Source: JBECKR01 sp040235415 | GTDB taxonomy: Bacteria > Acidobacteriota > Polarisedimenticolia > Polarisedimenticolales > Polarisedimenticolaceae | Direction: 5' to 3' | Assembly (NCBI GenBank): GCA_040235415.1 | Contig: JBECKR010000030.1 | Span: 1 to 7,887, forward strand | Length of the DNA: 7,887 nt | Part shown: in pieces, positions 1 through 5,481 of the stretch | Layout of the letters: each line of letters starts with the position of its first letter | Numbering within the stretch: position 1 is the first letter of the stretch | Translations under genes and position numbers: made by a program | Notes under the pieces: generated by a model | The model's input: only the letters and a program-made list of their open reading frames with translations | The model's database searches: none | What the model was told of the DNA's origin: nothing

Positions 1-67
1 GCGACGGCCCGCGCCGAACGGACCCGCCGAGCGGATCGAGGCGTCATGGGGAAGGCGTGCCCCGCCC

Positions 68-86
68 GGCGCGCGCTCAGCGCGCC
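68..86 (-). terminator. GC hairpin straddling the stop of the 66-aa gene
   Basis: A perfect 7-bp inverted repeat, GGCGCGC (68-74) and GCGCGCC (80-86), encloses a 5-nt loop. The stop codon of the leftward 66-aa gene (77-79) lies within the loop. A very stable stem at a gene end could slow or end transcription. There is no run of U on either side, so it is not a classical intrinsic terminator. In DNA of this composition short G/C palindromes also arise by chance. Confidence 0.25.
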
Positions 87-277
87 CGCGCCTCGAGGAC
101 GTAGAGCTTCGCGAAGCAGGCGGCGACGAGCAGGCCGGTGCCGCCCTGGAACAGCGTGGTCGCGGTGAACCCGCCGACGTAGAAGGCGCCCGCGACCCGG
201 GCCAGGCCCGACGCGACGCACACCAGCACTCCGACGATCGCGGCCACGTTGCCCAGCAAGCTCAGCGTTCGCTCCAT
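77..277 (-). CDS. small two-helix membrane protein, unrecognised
   Basis: This 66-residue protein has two hydrophobic segments, about residues 6-28 (LLGNVAAIVGVLVCVASGLA and following) and 40-60. They are joined by a short Gly/Thr-rich turn (YVGGFTATT), and the protein ends in a basic tail (EARAR). That layout is a helical hairpin in the inner membrane with no obvious catalytic residues. The ATG at 275-277 is preceded by an AGGAGG SD (283-288 on the complement) with a 5-nt gap, which strongly supports translation and this start. It diverges from the 228-aa gene across a 195-nt spacer. A candidate -10 (TAAACT, complement of 320-325) lies about 43 nt upstream but lacks a recognisable -35. I cannot name a family. 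It could be a subunit or regulator of a larger membrane complex encoded to the left, but nothing here shows this. Confidence 0.72.
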   Translation of the reverse strand: MERTLSLLGNVAAIVGVLVCVASGLARVAGAFYVGGFTATTLFQGGTGLLVAACFAKLYVLEARAR

Positions 278-370
278 CGCTTCCTCCTCGTCGCCGGGGG
301 GCGAATCCGGATCGGACGGAGTTTACTCCCTCTTGCCGGGCCGCCGGAGGGGCGCCTGCCCGCATTGACG

Positions 371-451
371 GGGAAGGCGCCCGACATCGTCGGAGAACGC
401 CCCGCGGCGGGCGTTGACGCGCTTCCCGGACGCTGCTACGCCGGAGCAGCG
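371..451 (+). promoter_or_regulatory. nested inverted repeats: candidate structured leader or operator
   Basis: Four helices can be drawn in the divergent spacer. An outer stem pairs GGGAAG (371-376) plus CGC (378-380) with GCGCTTCCC (419-427), leaving G377 bulged. Inside it sit CCGAC/GTCGG (381-385/389-393, 3-nt loop) and AACGCCC/GGGCGTT (396-402/409-415, 6-nt loop). Together these form a three-way junction. A separate hairpin CGCTGCT/AGCAGCG (431-437/445-451, 7-nt loop) follows and ends 7 nt before the SD of the 228-aa gene. As RNA this could regulate that gene. As DNA the 396-415 dyad could be an operator; it overlaps a TTGACG (414-419) that resembles a -35 element. High GC makes chance pairing easier, and the transcription start is unknown. 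Confidence 0.35.
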
Positions 452-458
452 GCATTCT

Positions 459-464
459 AGGAGG
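459..464 (+). promoter_or_regulatory. Shine-Dalgarno site of the 228-aa gene
   Basis: AGGAGG lies 8 nt before the ATG at 473. This is the main evidence that the plus frame, rather than the arginine-rich open frames on the other strand, is the real gene here. A second ATG at 465 only opens a 3-codon frame (ATG CAC CCA TGA) that ends at 476, overlapping the true start codon. Confidence 0.85.
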
Positions 465-472
465 ATGCACCC

Positions 473-1159
473 ATGAGCGTGACGACCCGCCTGTCGCTCG
501 CGCGCGAGCTGATTGCGGCGCGCCGCCGTTTCGAGCGGACGCGCGACCAACTCCGCGGCGAGATCCATCTCTCGTTCTCGCCCCCCGACGCTCCGTCGCC
601 GTCGCGACGCGCGACCGCGCTCGCCGAGTGGCCGGCGGCGCCGGACGAGGTCCGGCTCGACGCCGTGCTGCACGAGAACTCGGAGTCCCGGCCGTTCGAC
701 CCCCTGCGTCTGATCGACCTCGCCGGCGGCGGCGCGGCGCCGGAGGAGGTCGAGGATCCGCCGATCCGCAAGCGTTGGCTGCGTCTGCGCGTCGAGGATC
801 ACGTCGACGCGACGCTGAGCTACGCCGAGGCGGTGTACCGCTACTGCTGCGGCGCCCCCGACCATCCGATCGAGGACGTCTTCCGGCACTTCGGCGAACC
901 GGTCCCGGCGCGGCCGGTCGCGATGGGCGAGGCGGGAGACCCTCGCGAGCGCTGCGCTCGGGTGGTCGCGGAGCACCTCTGCGGCGACGCCCTGCACCGC
1001 TGGTGGGTCGATCCGTGCTCGGAGACGATCGGAGGACTCATCGCGGGCCTCACGGAGGCGCACGCCCTCGGCGCGCACGGCGCATCCGCGGCCGACAGGG
1101 TGCACCGCGAGCTCGACGTGCTCGTCGGGCAGGGCCGCGTCGCCGACGATCCGCGCTAG
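473..1159 (+). CDS. unrecognised 228-aa soluble protein
   Basis: I do not recognise this protein. The N-terminus is a basic amphipathic helix (about residues 8-30, LARELIAARRRFERTRDQLR), followed by a Pro/Ser-rich stretch (36-47). A mixed domain follows, with a YAEAVYRYCCG segment around 117-127. The C-terminal part is rich in potential metal ligands: C161, H168, C170, H175 and C182, with a tryptophan pair in HRWWVDPCSE (175-184). No signal peptide or membrane segment is visible, so it is probably cytoplasmic. The start is set by AGGAGG 8 nt upstream, and codon use is G/C-ending throughout like its neighbours. It ends 13 nt before the stop of the convergent DHOD-like gene, leaving no room for a separate terminator. 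The His/Cys cluster might bind metal, but this is only inferred from composition. The structured spacer upstream may regulate it. Confidence 0.75.
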   Translation: MSVTTRLSLARELIAARRRFERTRDQLRGEIHLSFSPPDAPSPSRRATALAEWPAAPDEVRLDAVLHENSESRPFDPLRLIDLAGGGAAPEEVEDPPIRKRWLRLRVEDHVDATLSYAEAVYRYCCGAPDHPIEDVFRHFGEPVPARPVAMGEAGDPRERCARVVAEHLCGDALHRWWVDPCSETIGGLIAGLTEAHALGAHGASAADRVHRELDVLVGQGRVADDPR

Positions 1160-1172
1160 GCCGAGGGCGAGG

Positions 1173-2156
1173 CTACTCGACCCCGGTCGTCCGCATGAAC
1201 TGCACCCGCTCGAACGCGGCGGGGTTGCCGATCCCGCGCTGGGCGAGCGCCCCGCGGATCTGCTCGACTGCGCGTACGTCCTTGCGCGAAAGCCACTCGT
1301 CGAGCTCGCGCAGGACCGTCGCCAAGTGCGGGACGCCGTTCTGGTACAACGCCGAGCACAGCTGCACGGCCGCGGCCCCGGCGAGCAGCTGCTTGATCGC
1401 TCCGGCCGCGTCGTGCACGCCCGTGGACGCCGCGAGATCGCACGCGACGCGGCCCGACAGGATCGAGATCCAGCGCAGCGGAAGGTGCATCTCGGCGGGG
1501 GTGCTGTGGATCACGCCGGGGACGATCTGCATCGTCTCGAGGTCGAAGTCGATCGGGAAGAACCGGTTGAACAGGACGAGACCGCGAATGCCGGTCCGGC
1601 TGAGGTCGATCAACGTCCGCGACAGGCTCGAGAAGTACGGTCCGACCTTGAGCGCGACCGGGATCGAGACCTTGCGCGTCACCGCGCGCGCGACGTCGAA
1701 GTACAGCGACTCGATCTCCTCGGCGTCGCGGCCGGGATCCGCGGGCAGGACGAACACGTTGAGCTCGAGGGCGTCCGCCCCGGCCTGCTCGGCCCTCGCC
1801 GCGAAGTCGGTCCACGCCCCCGCCGTCACGCAGTGCACGCTGGCGATCACCGGGAGGTCGACCGCCGCCCGGACGCTCCGGATCAGCTCGAGATAGCGGT
1901 CGACCGCTCCCTCGCGGCCGTAGCGCGCGACGTAGTCCTCCGCCTCGGCGTGCCAGCCGGTGGTCGTGACCTCGCGGGTGTGCTCCGCGGCGTCGTGCTC
2001 GATCTGCTCCTCGAAGATCGACTTCAGGACGACCGCCCCCGCGCCCGCCTCGGCGCACCGTCGCACGCCCTCGACGGTCGCGGTGAGACCGCTGCTTCCG
2101 ACGATCAGCGGGTTCCGGAGGCTCAGACCGAGATACGTCGTCGAGAGATCGGCCAT
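1173..2156 (-). CDS. dihydroorotate dehydrogenase-like flavoprotein
   Basis: This 327-residue protein is a TIM-barrel FMN protein of the uncharacterised DHOD-like family that resembles PyrD but is distinct from it. Landmarks are LSLRNPLIVGSSGLT (11-25), LKSIFEEQIE (44-53) with Lys45 where DHODs have an FMN/substrate lysine, IASVHC (104-109), ALELNVFVLPADP (129-141), VALK (167-170), GLVLFNRFF (192-200) and the phosphate-binding-type STGVHD (244-249). The family is known for this pattern, including LPLRWISILSGR (225-236). In genuine class 1 DHODs the loop after ELN reads SCPN and carries the catalytic Cys. Here it reads VFVLPADP, so dihydroorotate oxidation by the usual mechanism is unlikely; the substrate is unknown. 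The ATG follows GGGGGAA (complement of 2162-2168) with a 5-nt gap. It lies 136 nt downstream of the same-strand MscS gene and converges with the 228-aa gene. Confidence 0.95.
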   Translation of the reverse strand: MADLSTTYLGLSLRNPLIVGSSGLTATVEGVRRCAEAGAGAVVLKSIFEEQIEHDAAEHTREVTTTGWHAEAEDYVARYGREGAVDRYLELIRSVRAAVDLPVIASVHCVTAGAWTDFAARAEQAGADALELNVFVLPADPGRDAEEIESLYFDVARAVTRKVSIPVALKVGPYFSSLSRTLIDLSRTGIRGLVLFNRFFPIDFDLETMQIVPGVIHSTPAEMHLPLRWISILSGRVACDLAASTGVHDAAGAIKQLLAGAAAVQLCSALYQNGVPHLATVLRELDEWLSRKDVRAVEQIRGALAQRGIGNPAAFERVQFMRTTGVE

Positions 2157-2170
2157 GGCGGTTCCCCCAT

Positions 2171-2194
2171 CGCGGCGCGCCGCGGCGCCGGCGC
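2171..2194. other. tandem perfect palindromes upstream of the DHOD-like gene
   Basis: Two abutting perfect palindromes, CGCGGCGCGCCGCG (2171-2184) and GCGCCGGCGC (2185-2194), begin 3 nt beyond the putative SD (2162-2168) of the leftward DHOD-like gene. In a transcript they would fold just upstream of the ribosome site; as DNA they could be a protein-binding dyad. A weak -10 candidate, GATGAT (complement of 2208-2213), lies further upstream and would place the palindromes in the leader. Both are pure G/C, so composition alone may explain them. Confidence 0.3.
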
Positions 2195-2292
2195 TTCCCG
2201 GCCCGGTATCATCGCGTCGAAACTCCGCGGCCGCCCGTCCGGAACCGGCGGAATGTGCACGTCCGAGGTGCGGTTTCCCGGGTCGGTCCGGC

Positions 2293-3177
2293 TCACCGCG
2301 GCCCGGGCCGCCCGCCGGCCAGCGCCTCCGCCCGGCTCCACACCCGGTCTTCGACGTCGTCGACGAACAGCTGCAGGTGCGGGAACGGGATCTGGATCCC
2401 GGCCTCGTCGAGCGCGAGCTTCGACGCCTCGACGACGCGGAAGTACGTCCCCTGGTGGTCCGAGGCGTGGTCGATCCAGACCCGCACCTTGAGGTTGACG
2501 CTCGAGCTGCCGAGCTCCTCGACGACGACGTCGGGAGCGGGATCGGGCTTCACGGTTCCGACGGCGCGGATCGCGCTCAGGAGCACCTCTCGGGCGCGCG
2601 GGATGGACTCCTTGTAGGCGATGCCGACGGGCACCTCGACCCGAACGTCTCCGTGCTTGCTGTAGTTTTCGAGGACCTCGTCGATGATCCGCTTGTTCGG
2701 CATGACGACGAACGTGTTGCGCGGCGTCCGGATCCGCGTCGTGCGCAGCGTGATGTCCGTGACCTGGCCGAACTCCCCCTCGGTCTTGATCCAATCTCCG
2801 ACGACGAACGGCTTGTCCCAGAAGATCAGGATTCCCGAGATGACGTTCGCGACCGAGTCCTGCGCGGCGAAGCCGACCGCGATGCCGGCGATCCCCATGC
2901 CGGCGAGCGCGGCGCCGACGTTGACGCCGAGCTGGTCGGCCGCCATGACGACGCCGACGCCGACGACGGCGTACTTGTAGAGCTTGTCGACCATGAGCTC
3001 CACGATCTTCTCGTGGAAGTCCGCCCGCTTGAGGCCCGCCCGCAGCGGAACGCGGGTCACGCGGTAGAGCACGACGAACGTGATCAGGACGATCACGCCC
3101 ACCCCGAGCTTCGGCAGGAACTCGATCGCGGTGGTCGCGAGCCGCGGCACGTCGACGAGATCGCGGAGCTGTTGCAC
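2293..3177 (-). CDS. MscS-family small-conductance mechanosensitive channel
   Basis: A 294-residue channel that opens under membrane tension to release solutes during hypo-osmotic shock. Its length is close to E. coli MscS (286 aa) and it has the same three-helix plan. TM1 is about 22-40 and TM2 about 67-84. The pore-lining TM3 spans about 87-115 and carries the Gly/Ala pattern GAALAGMGIAGIAVGFAAQD (88-107) followed by SVANVISGILIFWDKPF. A beta domain follows (VGDWIKTEGEFGQVTDITLR, 126-145; PNKRIIDEVLENYS, 160-173), then a mixed alpha/beta cytoplasmic vestibule ending in IPFPHLQLFV (263-272). All family landmarks are intact and there is no extra sensor domain. The start is GTG (3175-3177), chosen by an exceptionally strong SD 6 nt upstream. 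It is divergent from the polytopic gene at 3248, with a 70-nt shared spacer holding a TATACT -10 element. Confidence 0.96.
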   Translation of the reverse strand: MQQLRDLVDVPRLATTAIEFLPKLGVGVIVLITFVVLYRVTRVPLRAGLKRADFHEKIVELMVDKLYKYAVVGVGVVMAADQLGVNVGAALAGMGIAGIAVGFAAQDSVANVISGILIFWDKPFVVGDWIKTEGEFGQVTDITLRTTRIRTPRNTFVVMPNKRIIDEVLENYSKHGDVRVEVPVGIAYKESIPRAREVLLSAIRAVGTVKPDPAPDVVVEELGSSSVNLKVRVWIDHASDHQGTYFRVVEASKLALDEAGIQIPFPHLQLFVDDVEDRVWSRAEALAGGRPGPR

Positions 3178-3183
3178 GGATCA

Positions 3184-3189
3184 CCTCCT
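3184..3189 (-). promoter_or_regulatory. near-perfect Shine-Dalgarno site of the MscS gene
   Basis: On the minus strand AGGAGGTGATC (complement of 3179-3189) is an uninterrupted 11-base complement to the usual 3' end of bacterial 16S rRNA (GATCACCTCCT). The AGGAGG core sits 6 nt before the GTG start. It fixes that start codon and suggests high initiation potential, offsetting the non-ATG start. Confidence 0.9.
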
Positions 3190-3203
3190 CCAGGAAGCTA
3201 TGG

Positions 3204-3209
3204 AGTATA
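3204..3209 (-). promoter_or_regulatory. candidate -10 element (TATACT) of the MscS gene
   Basis: TATACT on the minus strand matches sigma-70 TATAAT at 5 of 6 positions. It lies 27 nt from the GTG start, predicting a leader of about 20 nt that holds the strong SD. The surrounding 10 bases GAGTATAGCG (3203-3212) recur exactly at 5481-5490 upstream of the zinc-ribbon gene. The element is embedded in a dyad GCTAT/ATAGC (3197-3201/3207-3211). I see no good TTGACA-like -35 at 16-18 nt. Confidence 0.55.
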
Positions 3210-3247
3210 GCGGCCGCGGTTGACCGGACCGGGCCCGGCCCAGCACA

Positions 3248-4177
3248 ATGCGGTCCACGAGGTTCGACGTGGACGTCTCGCTCATCCGGCCGCTCGAAGC
3301 GGCCTGGGCCCGCACCCGGCGGGTCCTGCTCGACTCGCCGTTCGACCTCGAGCGTTGGCTCGTCGTGGGCTTCGCGGCGTGGATCGCCCGCCTCGGCGAG
3401 AACGGGATCGGGACGTCGTTCTCGGGGCGCCTCCCGGGACCGAAGTGGGGGAGCGCGGACACGGCCCTGCGCGACGGGCTGACGTGGCTCGTCGCTCACC
3501 CGCTGTGGCTCGCGATCGGCGCCTTCGGCGTCGTCGTCGGGATCGCGATCGGGATCGCCCTGCTGTGGGTCAGCTCGCGCGGGAAGTTCGTGTTCCTGGA
3601 CGTCGTCCTCCACGACCGCGCGGCGATCGTCGAGCCTTGGAAGCGCTTCGCGCGCGAGGGGAACTCGCTGTTCGTGTGGCGGCTGGTGTTCGCGTTCGCG
3701 ACGATCGCAGCGGTCTCGTTGCTCGCGGTGCCGTGGATGCTCGCGCTCCTGGCATGGTCCCGGACGGGCGCGTTCGTGCTCGGGCTCGCCGGACTCGCGG
3801 TGCTGCCGCTCGTGCTCGTCGTCGTCGTCGTCGCGGCCTACGTCCAGGGCTTCCTCGAGAACTTCGTCGTGCCGCTGCAGTACCGCTACGGCGGAACCAC
3901 GACCGAGGCCTGGCGGATGTTCCTGCCGCTCCTGGGCGCGAACCTCGGCACGTTCCTCGTCTGGGGGCTGCTGTGGGTGGGCTTGCTGATGGCGATCGCG
4001 ATCGCGATCGCGGTCGCCGGCTTTCTGACGTGCTGCGTCGGCTTCCTCGTTCTGGCGATCCCGTACGTCAACGCCGTGGTGCTGCTTCCGGTGACGTACA
4101 CGCTGCGCGGCTACGGCCCCGCGCTGCTCGCCGAGTTCGGCGAGAACTGGGCGCCCGCCGCGTCTCAGCCGACGTAG
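3248..4177 (+). CDS. uncharacterised multi-pass membrane protein
   Basis: This 309-residue protein has about six hydrophobic segments, at roughly 37-50, 80-107, 143-168, 174-200, 228-258 and 262-282. It has no signal peptide and no catalytic motif I recognise. The N-terminal pattern SLIRPLEAAWARTRRVLLDS then PFDLERWLVVGFAAWIARLG is one I associate with uncharacterised polytopic proteins of GC-rich bacteria; I cannot assign a family with certainty. Other likely landmarks are VQGFLENFVVPLQYRYGG (199-216) and a C-terminal TLRGYGPALLAEFGENW (285-301). The start is uncertain: ATG 3248 has no SD, and GTG 3269 (residue 8) is an alternative with only a weak GAGG upstream. The codons for the V191-V195 and AIAIAIA helices are short tandem repeats. 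It is divergent from the MscS gene, and its last 13 nt overlap the end of the opposing TrhA gene. A transporter or membrane-organising role is possible but unsupported. Confidence 0.87.
   Translation: MRSTRFDVDVSLIRPLEAAWARTRRVLLDSPFDLERWLVVGFAAWIARLGENGIGTSFSGRLPGPKWGSADTALRDGLTWLVAHPLWLAIGAFGVVVGIAIGIALLWVSSRGKFVFLDVVLHDRAAIVEPWKRFAREGNSLFVWRLVFAFATIAAVSLLAVPWMLALLAWSRTGAFVLGLAGLAVLPLVLVVVVVAAYVQGFLENFVVPLQYRYGGTTTEAWRMFLPLLGANLGTFLVWGLLWVGLLMAIAIAIAVAGFLTCCVGFLVLAIPYVNAVVLLPVTYTLRGYGPALLAEFGENWAPAASQPT
3818..3832 (+). repeat. in-frame (GTC)5 trinucleotide repeat
   Basis: Five tandem GTC codons encode V191-V195 in a membrane helix of the polytopic protein. Slippage would add or remove single valines without a frameshift, so it is more likely a by-product of GTC codon preference than a phase-variation switch. 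Confidence 0.8.
3992..4012 (+). repeat. 3.5 copies of GCGATC in a membrane-helix coding region
   Basis: GCGATC repeats three times followed by GCG, encoding an alternating Ala-Ile helix (residues 249-255). The array contains overlapping GCGATCGC palindromes. The repeat is a multiple of three, so gain or loss of units keeps the frame. Preferred Ala (GCG) and Ile (ATC) codons are enough to explain it. Confidence 0.75.
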
Positions 4178-4779
4178 AACAGCATCATGACGAAGTGGCA
4201 CGCGCTCCCGACGAGCGCCGCGACGTGCCACACCTCGTGGCTCCGCCGCACCACGCGGAAGCGCACCGCGAGGCCGCCCGCGGTGTACAGCACGCCGCCG
4301 ACCACGAGCCACGCCACCCCGGCGGGGCTCATCGCCTCGGTCAGCGGCCGGAGCGCGACGACCGACATCCAGCCGAGCGCGAGATAGGGCGCGACGGTCT
4401 GGATCGCGCGACCGCGGGTCGCTCGAAGCTCGACGAACACTCCCGCGGCGGCGATCGCCGCGGCGAACGCGAGCAGCGGCCGGCCCCAGGCGGGCGGCAG
4501 CACCAGGAGGCAGACCGGCGTGTACCCGCCGAGGATCATGAGGTAGATCGCGGTGCGGTCGAGCTTGCGGAAGCGCTCGCGAATCTCCCCGCGCGTGGCG
4601 TGGAACAGCGTCGAGACGACGTAGCTCAGCACCAGCGTCATCCCGAACACCGACAGCGCGACGGCGCGGCCCGGCCGGCCCTCGGAGAGCGGACGGACGA
4701 CGAGCGCGACCGTGCCGGCGAGCGCCAGGACCGCCCCCAGAAGATGGCTCGCGATGTTGAACCTTTCGCCGCTGTGCAA
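4165..4779 (-). CDS. trhA: hemolysin III family protein TrhA (PAQR superfamily)
   Basis: This 204-residue seven-helix inner-membrane protein belongs to the PAQR/hemolysin III family, whose bacterial members are linked to membrane lipid and fluidity homeostasis rather than true hemolysis. The N-terminal GERFNIASHLLGA (4-16) is typical. The conserved putative zinc/hydrolase residues are all present: Ser56 and His60 in STLFHAT (56-62), Asp74 in KLDRTAIYLMILGGYTP (72-88), and His181, His185 and His195 in SHEVWHVAALVGSACHF (180-196). Length is normal for the family. The start is taken as TTG (4777-4779), because it places GERFN at the usual distance from the N-terminus. The upstream GGGGG run is only a modest SD, and a CTG two codons earlier is possible. 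It lies 73 nt downstream of the same-strand zinc-ribbon gene and overlaps the opposing polytopic gene by 13 nt. Confidence 0.94.
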   Translation of the reverse strand: MHSGERFNIASHLLGAVLALAGTVALVVRPLSEGRPGRAVALSVFGMTLVLSYVVSTLFHATRGEIRERFRKLDRTAIYLMILGGYTPVCLLVLPPAWGRPLLAFAAAIAAAGVFVELRATRGRAIQTVAPYLALGWMSVVALRPLTEAMSPAGVAWLVVGGVLYTAGGLAVRFRVVRRSHEVWHVAALVGSACHFVMMLFYVG

Positions 4780-4852
4780 CGCCAGGACCCCCGTTATCCA
4801 AAGAAATTACGGGGAGATCGAGGCGGCGGCCACCGGAAATGCGGGTCCCCGG

Positions 4853-5443
4853 TCAATCGCTCCCGCCGCTACCGCGGAAGCGGTCGGCGTCGTCCGCGAA
4901 CAGCACGTTGAAGCTCGTGAGCGAGCCGTAGCAGGCGGTGACGTACCCCTGGAGCTTCACCTTGACGTCGTCGGGGAGGCCGGCGGCGTTGATCTGCTGC
5001 TCCAGGACCCGGAGGCGGTTGCGCAGCATCACCACCTTGTGGAAGAAGGTGTCGATCGGCCAGCTCTTCTCCTGCAACTCGGGGCGGCCGGGGCGCAGCA
5101 CGAGCTCTCCCCCGCGCCACTTCTCCGCCGGAGCGACCGGGGTGAAGCCGCCCTCCTCTCGCAGCACGCGGCGCAGCAGCCGCTCGAGCGAGCGGAGGTC
5201 GTCCGGCGTCGGATCGCTCACGGCGACCTCGCGCTCGCGGACCGGGGCCGCGCCGTGCTCCGGCGCCGAGCGGACTCCGCCGCGATAGTTGTGCTGGCTG
5301 CCGCACGTGTCGCACACGACGCGCGCCGGACGGCCGTCGGTCGCCGCGGCCAGCACGGTGTGGCGGCGCTCCATCTTGCAGGCGCGGCACAGGTCGTCGA
5401 TCGAGCTGCCCGGCCCGTAGCGTCTGCCGCCGGCGTCGCCCAA
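4853..5443 (-). CDS. unrecognised zinc-ribbon protein with helical C-terminal domain
   Basis: With a TTG start this is a 196-residue soluble protein. The N-terminus holds a four-cysteine zinc-ribbon pattern, CRAC (19-22) and CDTC (44-47), followed by GSQHNYRGG. Residues about 60-80 look like a flexible linker. A probable helix (81-97, DDLRSLERLLRRVLREE) follows, then a mainly helical region (126-182) including KSWPIDTFFHKVVMLRNR and RVLEQQINAAGLPDDVKVKL, which may form a coiled-coil hairpin, and YGSLTSFNVLFADDADRF at the end. I do not know the family by name. Zinc binding is inferred from the cysteines. A start at the internal ATG (Met24) would lose the first CxxC, so the TTG with its SD is preferred. 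It diverges from kup across 90 nt. The combination could suit a nucleic-acid or protein adaptor, but that is a guess. Confidence 0.82.
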   Translation of the reverse strand: MGDAGGRRYGPGSSIDDLCRACKMERRHTVLAAATDGRPARVVCDTCGSQHNYRGGVRSAPEHGAAPVREREVAVSDPTPDDLRSLERLLRRVLREEGGFTPVAPAEKWRGGELVLRPGRPELQEKSWPIDTFFHKVVMLRNRLRVLEQQINAAGLPDDVKVKLQGYVTACYGSLTSFNVLFADDADRFRGSGGSD

Positions 5444-5447
5444 GTCG

Positions 5448-5453
5448 TCCTCC
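5448..5453 (-). promoter_or_regulatory. Shine-Dalgarno site that supports the TTG start of the zinc-ribbon gene
   Basis: GGAGGA on the minus strand, extended to GGGGGAGGA (complement of 5448-5456), lies 4 nt before TTG at 5441-5443. The gap is short, but the extended purine run allows pairing at a more usual distance. No ATG or GTG in this frame lies between here and the first CxxC, so this site fixes the start that keeps the zinc ribbon whole. Confidence 0.68.
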
Positions 5454-5481
5454 CCCGGCCCGCCGCGGATGGCGGTCGCCG

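Noticed and set aside
365..370. TTGACG as a -35 box for the 228-aa gene.
   Set aside because: No -10-like hexamer lies 16-18 nt downstream. The second TTGACG at 414-419 has only a poor TACGCC at the right distance, so neither is reported as a promoter.
323..1105. A 260-codon minus-strand frame covering the 228-aa gene.
   Set aside because: It is arginine-rich and lacks recognisable motifs, whereas the plus frame has AGGAGG at 8 nt and normal composition.
3178..3191. Plus-strand GGATCACCTCCTCC looks like the 3' end of a 16S rRNA gene.
   Set aside because: There is no rRNA sequence upstream; it lies at the start of the MscS gene. The match exists because the minus strand carries an anti-16S Shine-Dalgarno sequence.
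3992..4012. GCGATCGC array as HIP1-like elements or replication-related GATC sites.
   Set aside because: It is a single run fully explained by alternating GCG (Ala) and ATC (Ile) codons in a membrane helix; it is not dispersed.
2123..4801. A very long open frame on the minus strand (about 890 codons) and other multi-hundred-codon frames antisense to or overlapping the genes.
   Set aside because: They translate to Arg/Gly/Pro/Asp-rich low-complexity protein with no motifs and cross several well-supported genes. Frames opposite G/C-ending codons rarely meet stops in DNA this GC-rich.
4832..4853. ACCGG/CCGGT stem as a terminator after the zinc-ribbon gene.
   Set aside because: It has only 5 bp with a 12-nt loop and no following U tract; too weak to call.
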